Below are positions 33,754 to 35,696 of a DNA stretch of 35,696 nucleotides, one piece after another; within the stretch, counting starts at the first letter, position 1, and each line of letters begins with the position of its first letter. This DNA is from Fundidesulfovibrio agrisoli (GTDB lineage Bacteria > Desulfobacterota > Desulfovibrionia > Desulfovibrionales > Desulfovibrionaceae), in assembly GCF_022808715.1 (NCBI RefSeq), contig NZ_JAKZKX010000019.1, forward strand, positions 43,060-78,755. Direction: 5' to 3'. A program made the translations under genes and the position numbers. The notes below the pieces were generated by a model. That model made no database searches, was not told the DNA's origin, and saw only the letters and a program-made list of their open reading frames with translations.

Positions 33754-34296
33754 CTACCCCGCCTTCACCTCCGCCATGGCCGCGATAGCCAGCGCCAGAA
33801 ACTCGTCCAGCGCCATCCCGGCCTTGTCGCACTCAAGGATGTTCTCCCGCCGTACGGAGCGGGCGAAGGCCTTGTCCTTCATTTTCTTCTTCACGCTCTT
33901 GGGCTCCAGGCCCTCGTAGCCCGAGGGCCGCATGAGCGTGGCCGCGTGGATGATCCCCGTAACCGACTCGGCGCAGCGCAGGGCGTAGTCCAGCTCCGCC
34001 GCAGGCTCCACGCCCGTCATCTCGCTGTTGTGGGCCGCTATCGCCGTAACCACCTCCTGCGGCACCTTGCCCTCAAGCATCCCGCCGGCCTCCAGGCCGT
34101 GGCGCTCGGGGGCGTCCTTGGTCAGGGGGTAGTCCACGTCGTGGAGCAGCCCCGTCAGGCCCCAGAGGGCCTCGTCGCGCCCGAGCTTGCGGGCCATGGC
34201 CGCCATGACCGCCTCGGACTGCAGGGCGTGCAGCAGCATGTGGCTTTCGGGATTGTGGGACTCGATCAGGGCCAGGGCTTCGTCGCGGGCGATCAT
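33754..34296 (-). CDS. HD-domain metal-dependent phosphohydrolase family protein
   Basis: The 180-aa product has an HD domain: H23 in LLHALQSEAVM, H52 and D53 in GLLHDVDYP, H66 in ERHGLEAG, and H89 in AIAAHNSE, the usual metal ligands. It is a compact HDIG-type protein without other domains; the substrate, such as a nucleotide, cannot be predicted. The C-terminal part is helical and basic. The start at 34296 fits the family N-terminus. It is divergent from the WcbI-like gene, with 41 bp between the starts, and convergent with the EipA-like gene at the shared terminator. Confidence 0.82.
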   Translation of the reverse strand: MIARDEALALIESHNPESHMLLHALQSEAVMAAMARKLGRDEALWGLTGLLHDVDYPLTKDAPERHGLEAGGMLEGKVPQEVVTAIAAHNSEMTGVEPAAELDYALRCAESVTGIIHAATLMRPSGYEGLEPKSVKKKMKDKAFARSVRRENILECDKAGMALDEFLALAIAAMAEVKAG

Positions 34297-34337
34297 GCGT
34301 GTTCTCCTCGATCACATTGTCTGCTAAATGGGCTTGC

Positions 34338-35165
34338 ATGGAAGACGGCAAGCGGCTCTGCATCCTGCACGGCAACTGCCAGGGCGAGATCCTGGCGGCG
34401 CTGCTTTCGGCCTCGCCGGAATTCTCGGCCGAGTACCGGGTGGAGTTTTACGTCAACTTCACCCGGCAGGCCATACCCGAGGCGAGCCTTTCGCGTTGCG
34501 CCCTGCTCCTGCACCAGCACCTGGGCGAACAGTGGACCGACCTGGCCTCCGCAGCCCTGAAGGCCCGCCTGCCAGCCGGGGCGCGCGCCCTGTGCTACCC
34601 GAACATGTTCTTCAAGGGGTACTGGCCGTTCTGGTCCGGCAAGGCGGGCATCGACTTCCGTGACTCCATGCTCGACTCGCTGCTCGACAGGGGCCTGCCC
34701 CCTGCGGATGTCATGCGCATGGCGCTCTCGCGCAACCTGCCCGCCATGTTCGGCCTGCAGGACATGCTGGCCGAGACCTTCGCCCGTGAGGAAGCCAAGC
34801 AGGCCCTGTGCGACGTGCCCTACCTGGACGTTCTGCGGCGCGGCTACAGGGCCGAGCGGCTGTTCAACACCATCAACCATCCGCGCACGCGGCTGATGCT
34901 GCACGCTGCGGATTCTGTCCTCGAATTGCTGGGCATGCCGCCCTTGCCGGATGACTTCCGCACCCGCTGCCCGGAGCTGTTCGCCGAATTCGAGCTGCCC
35001 ATCAACCCGCGCGCGGCCGAGTGCTACGGCCTCGAATTCGCCGGGGACGAGACGAGCTACAACGTGTTCGGCACGCCCATGCGATACATGGAATACGCCG
35101 CGCTCTACCTGGAGTGCAGGCTGGCCGGGCGCGGGGACTTCATCGCCTATCTTCAGGGGAACTGA
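34338..35165 (+). CDS. WcbI-like polysaccharide biosynthesis acetyltransferase
   Basis: The 275-aa product has the WcbI family start CILHGNCQGEILAALL. In that family a GNCQ-type motif lies in the coenzyme A binding region, and the proteins are proposed to acetylate capsule sugars. Later segments such as YPNMFFKGYWPFW and DVPYLDVLRRGYRAERLFNTINHPRTRLML also fit. The start at 34338 puts the motif at residues 12-15; a form 13 residues longer is possible, and the ribosome binding site is weak in either case. A small helical protein gene follows after 22 bp. It stands about 4 kb from the main glycan locus but may act on the same polymer. Confidence 0.8.
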   Translation: MEDGKRLCILHGNCQGEILAALLSASPEFSAEYRVEFYVNFTRQAIPEASLSRCALLLHQHLGEQWTDLASAALKARLPAGARALCYPNMFFKGYWPFWSGKAGIDFRDSMLDSLLDRGLPPADVMRMALSRNLPAMFGLQDMLAETFAREEAKQALCDVPYLDVLRRGYRAERLFNTINHPRTRLMLHAADSVLELLGMPPLPDDFRTRCPELFAEFELPINPRAAECYGLEFAGDETSYNVFGTPMRYMEYAALYLECRLAGRGDFIAYLQGN

Positions 35166-35187
35166 ACAGAAACCACAGGAGCACGCC

Positions 35188-35481
35188 ATGACCGCCTCCC
35201 AGAACGTTTTCCCGGACATCATCTCCTCCCGCCTGGAGGATTTGAGCAAGGCCCCGCTGCCAGGCGAGGAGGCCCCCACCTACTTCGAGAGCCTGCGCAA
35301 GGCCGAGGAGCGCCTGCTGGAGCTGGTGCCCGAGCAGGCCAGGGAACAGGCCGCCGAGGTGCTGGCCGAGATGGAGGGGCTCACGGAGCGCATACGGCAG
35401 ACCTACGTGCGCTTCGCCTACATTCAGGGGCTGCAGGACGGCAGCAAGCTGCGCGAGGTGCTGGCCGGGCCTGTTCGCTGA
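35188..35481 (+). CDS. Small helical hypothetical protein downstream of the WcbI-like gene
   Basis: The 97-aa product is not recognised. It is rich in Glu, Leu, Ala and Arg (YFESLRKAEERLLELVPEQAREQAAEVLAEMEGLTERIRQTYVRFAYIQGLQDG in pattern), so it is largely helical and may form a coiled coil. There is no cysteine, signal peptide or membrane helix. CAGGAG lies six bases before the ATG at 35188. It is probably co-transcribed with the WcbI-like gene, from whose stop it is separated by 22 bp. Confidence 0.7.
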   Translation: MTASQNVFPDIISSRLEDLSKAPLPGEEAPTYFESLRKAEERLLELVPEQAREQAAEVLAEMEGLTERIRQTYVRFAYIQGLQDGSKLREVLAGPVR

Positions 35482-35500
35482 TGATTTGGGCCGGGGAAGG

Positions 35501-35538
35501 GCCTCCGGCGGCCAAGGGGCTTCGCCCCTTGGAACCCC
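35501..35538 (+). repeat. REP-like palindromic element, copy C
   Basis: GCCTCCGGCGGCC leads into a perfect hairpin, CCAAGGGGC with GCCCCTTGG around TTC, then AACCCC. The head matches copies A (10631-10670) and B (10704-10741). It lies 19 bp after the last gene and has no T-run. Confidence 0.65.
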
Positions 35539-35581
35539 ATTTGGGATTGTTGTTGCAGTCTGGCCAGGGGGCCTGCGGGGG

Positions 35582-35610
35582 AAACCCGATTCGGCCGCAT
35601 AATCGGGTTT
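35582..35610. terminator. Hairpin downstream of the last gene, possible terminator
   Basis: The perfect 10-bp arms AAACCCGATT (35582-35591) and AATCGGGTTT (35601-35610) surround a 9-nt loop. Only three T close the stem on the plus strand, so termination is possible but not certain; the same holds on the minus strand. Confidence 0.45.
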
Positions 35611-35617
35611 GAGTCAT

Positions 35618-35696
35618 CCGAGCGGCCCTGCCCGCGCGGCGCAAGCCGACATATCGGAAGAATATCGTCATGCGCCGCACGGGCAGGGCCGCTCGG
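35618..35696. repeat. 79-bp near-perfect inverted repeat at the window end
   Basis: The arm CCGAGCGGCCCTGCCCG (35618-35634) is exactly matched by its reverse complement at 35680-35696. After one mismatch the pairing continues with GCGGCGCA (35636-35643) and TGCGCCGC (35671-35678), giving 25 paired bases out of 26. The central 27 nt contains a small CCGA/TCGG hairpin. It may be a MITE or REPIN-like element, a strong bidirectional terminator or part of a larger element cut by the window edge. Confidence 0.6.

Overview
The window is GC-rich, densely coding bacterial DNA that most likely comes from a sulfate-reducing member of the Desulfovibrionales (Desulfovibrionaceae, Desulfovibrio or Fundidesulfovibrio type). 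The basis is a pair of adjacent periplasm-to-cytoplasm electron transfer modules typical of that group: a nine-heme cytochrome complex (nhcABCD) and a Tmc/Hmc-type complex (tmcCBA), with an Rrf2 regulator beside them. The species cannot be fixed from the sequence alone.

Layout, left to right. 1-293: paired palindromic extragenic elements. 294-2050 (minus): an amidohydrolase-2 family hydrolase and an A-type Fe-S carrier with a Cys/Gly-rich tail, which has a clear sigma70 promoter. 2248-2796 (plus): an orphan membrane protein, separated by a bidirectional terminator from the redox block. 2864-10438 (minus): transcribed leftward as rrf2-like regulator, then tmcC-tmcB-tmcA, a terminator, a gap of about 800 bp, and nhcA-nhcB-nhcC-nhcD. 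Together the two modules contain a counterpart of every Hmc subunit (A to F). The tmcC-B-A order also mirrors dsrM-K-J.

10631-10741: an inverted pair of REP-like elements. 10762-19419 (minus): one tightly packed operon running aspartate-type aminotransferase, phosphoglucose isomerase, membrane histidine kinase, sigma54-dependent response regulator, and a natural fusion of an MrfA-like helicase with an MrfB-like exonuclease. 19485-20204 (plus): sfsA. 20205-20629: a gene-free segment with stable predicted hairpins.

20630-30265 (minus): a surface-glycan locus made of a GT39-like membrane glycosyltransferase, an asparagine-synthase-like amidotransferase, a GNAT acetyltransferase, two different radical SAM/SPASM enzymes, a GT2 glycosyltransferase, a WbqC-like protein and a nucleotide-sugar dehydratase/epimerase. 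Four of the junctions overlap or lie within 4 nt. The membrane GT and the roughly 930 bp gene-free flank upstream look richer in A+T than their surroundings and may mark a transferred segment.

31199-33675: a small helical protein divergent from a pair of envelope genes, an AMIN-domain protein and an EipA/DUF1134 protein, closed by a strong terminator. 33754-35481: an HD-domain hydrolase divergent from a WcbI-like polysaccharide acetyltransferase and a small helical protein. The right end holds another REP-like unit, a hairpin, and a 79-bp near-perfect inverted repeat that reaches the last base.

The points most worth following up are the composite Tmc+Nhc redox locus with its IscR-like cysteine-bearing Rrf2 protein, the double radical SAM glycan cluster, the MrfA-MrfB fusion, and the families of palindromic intergenic elements.
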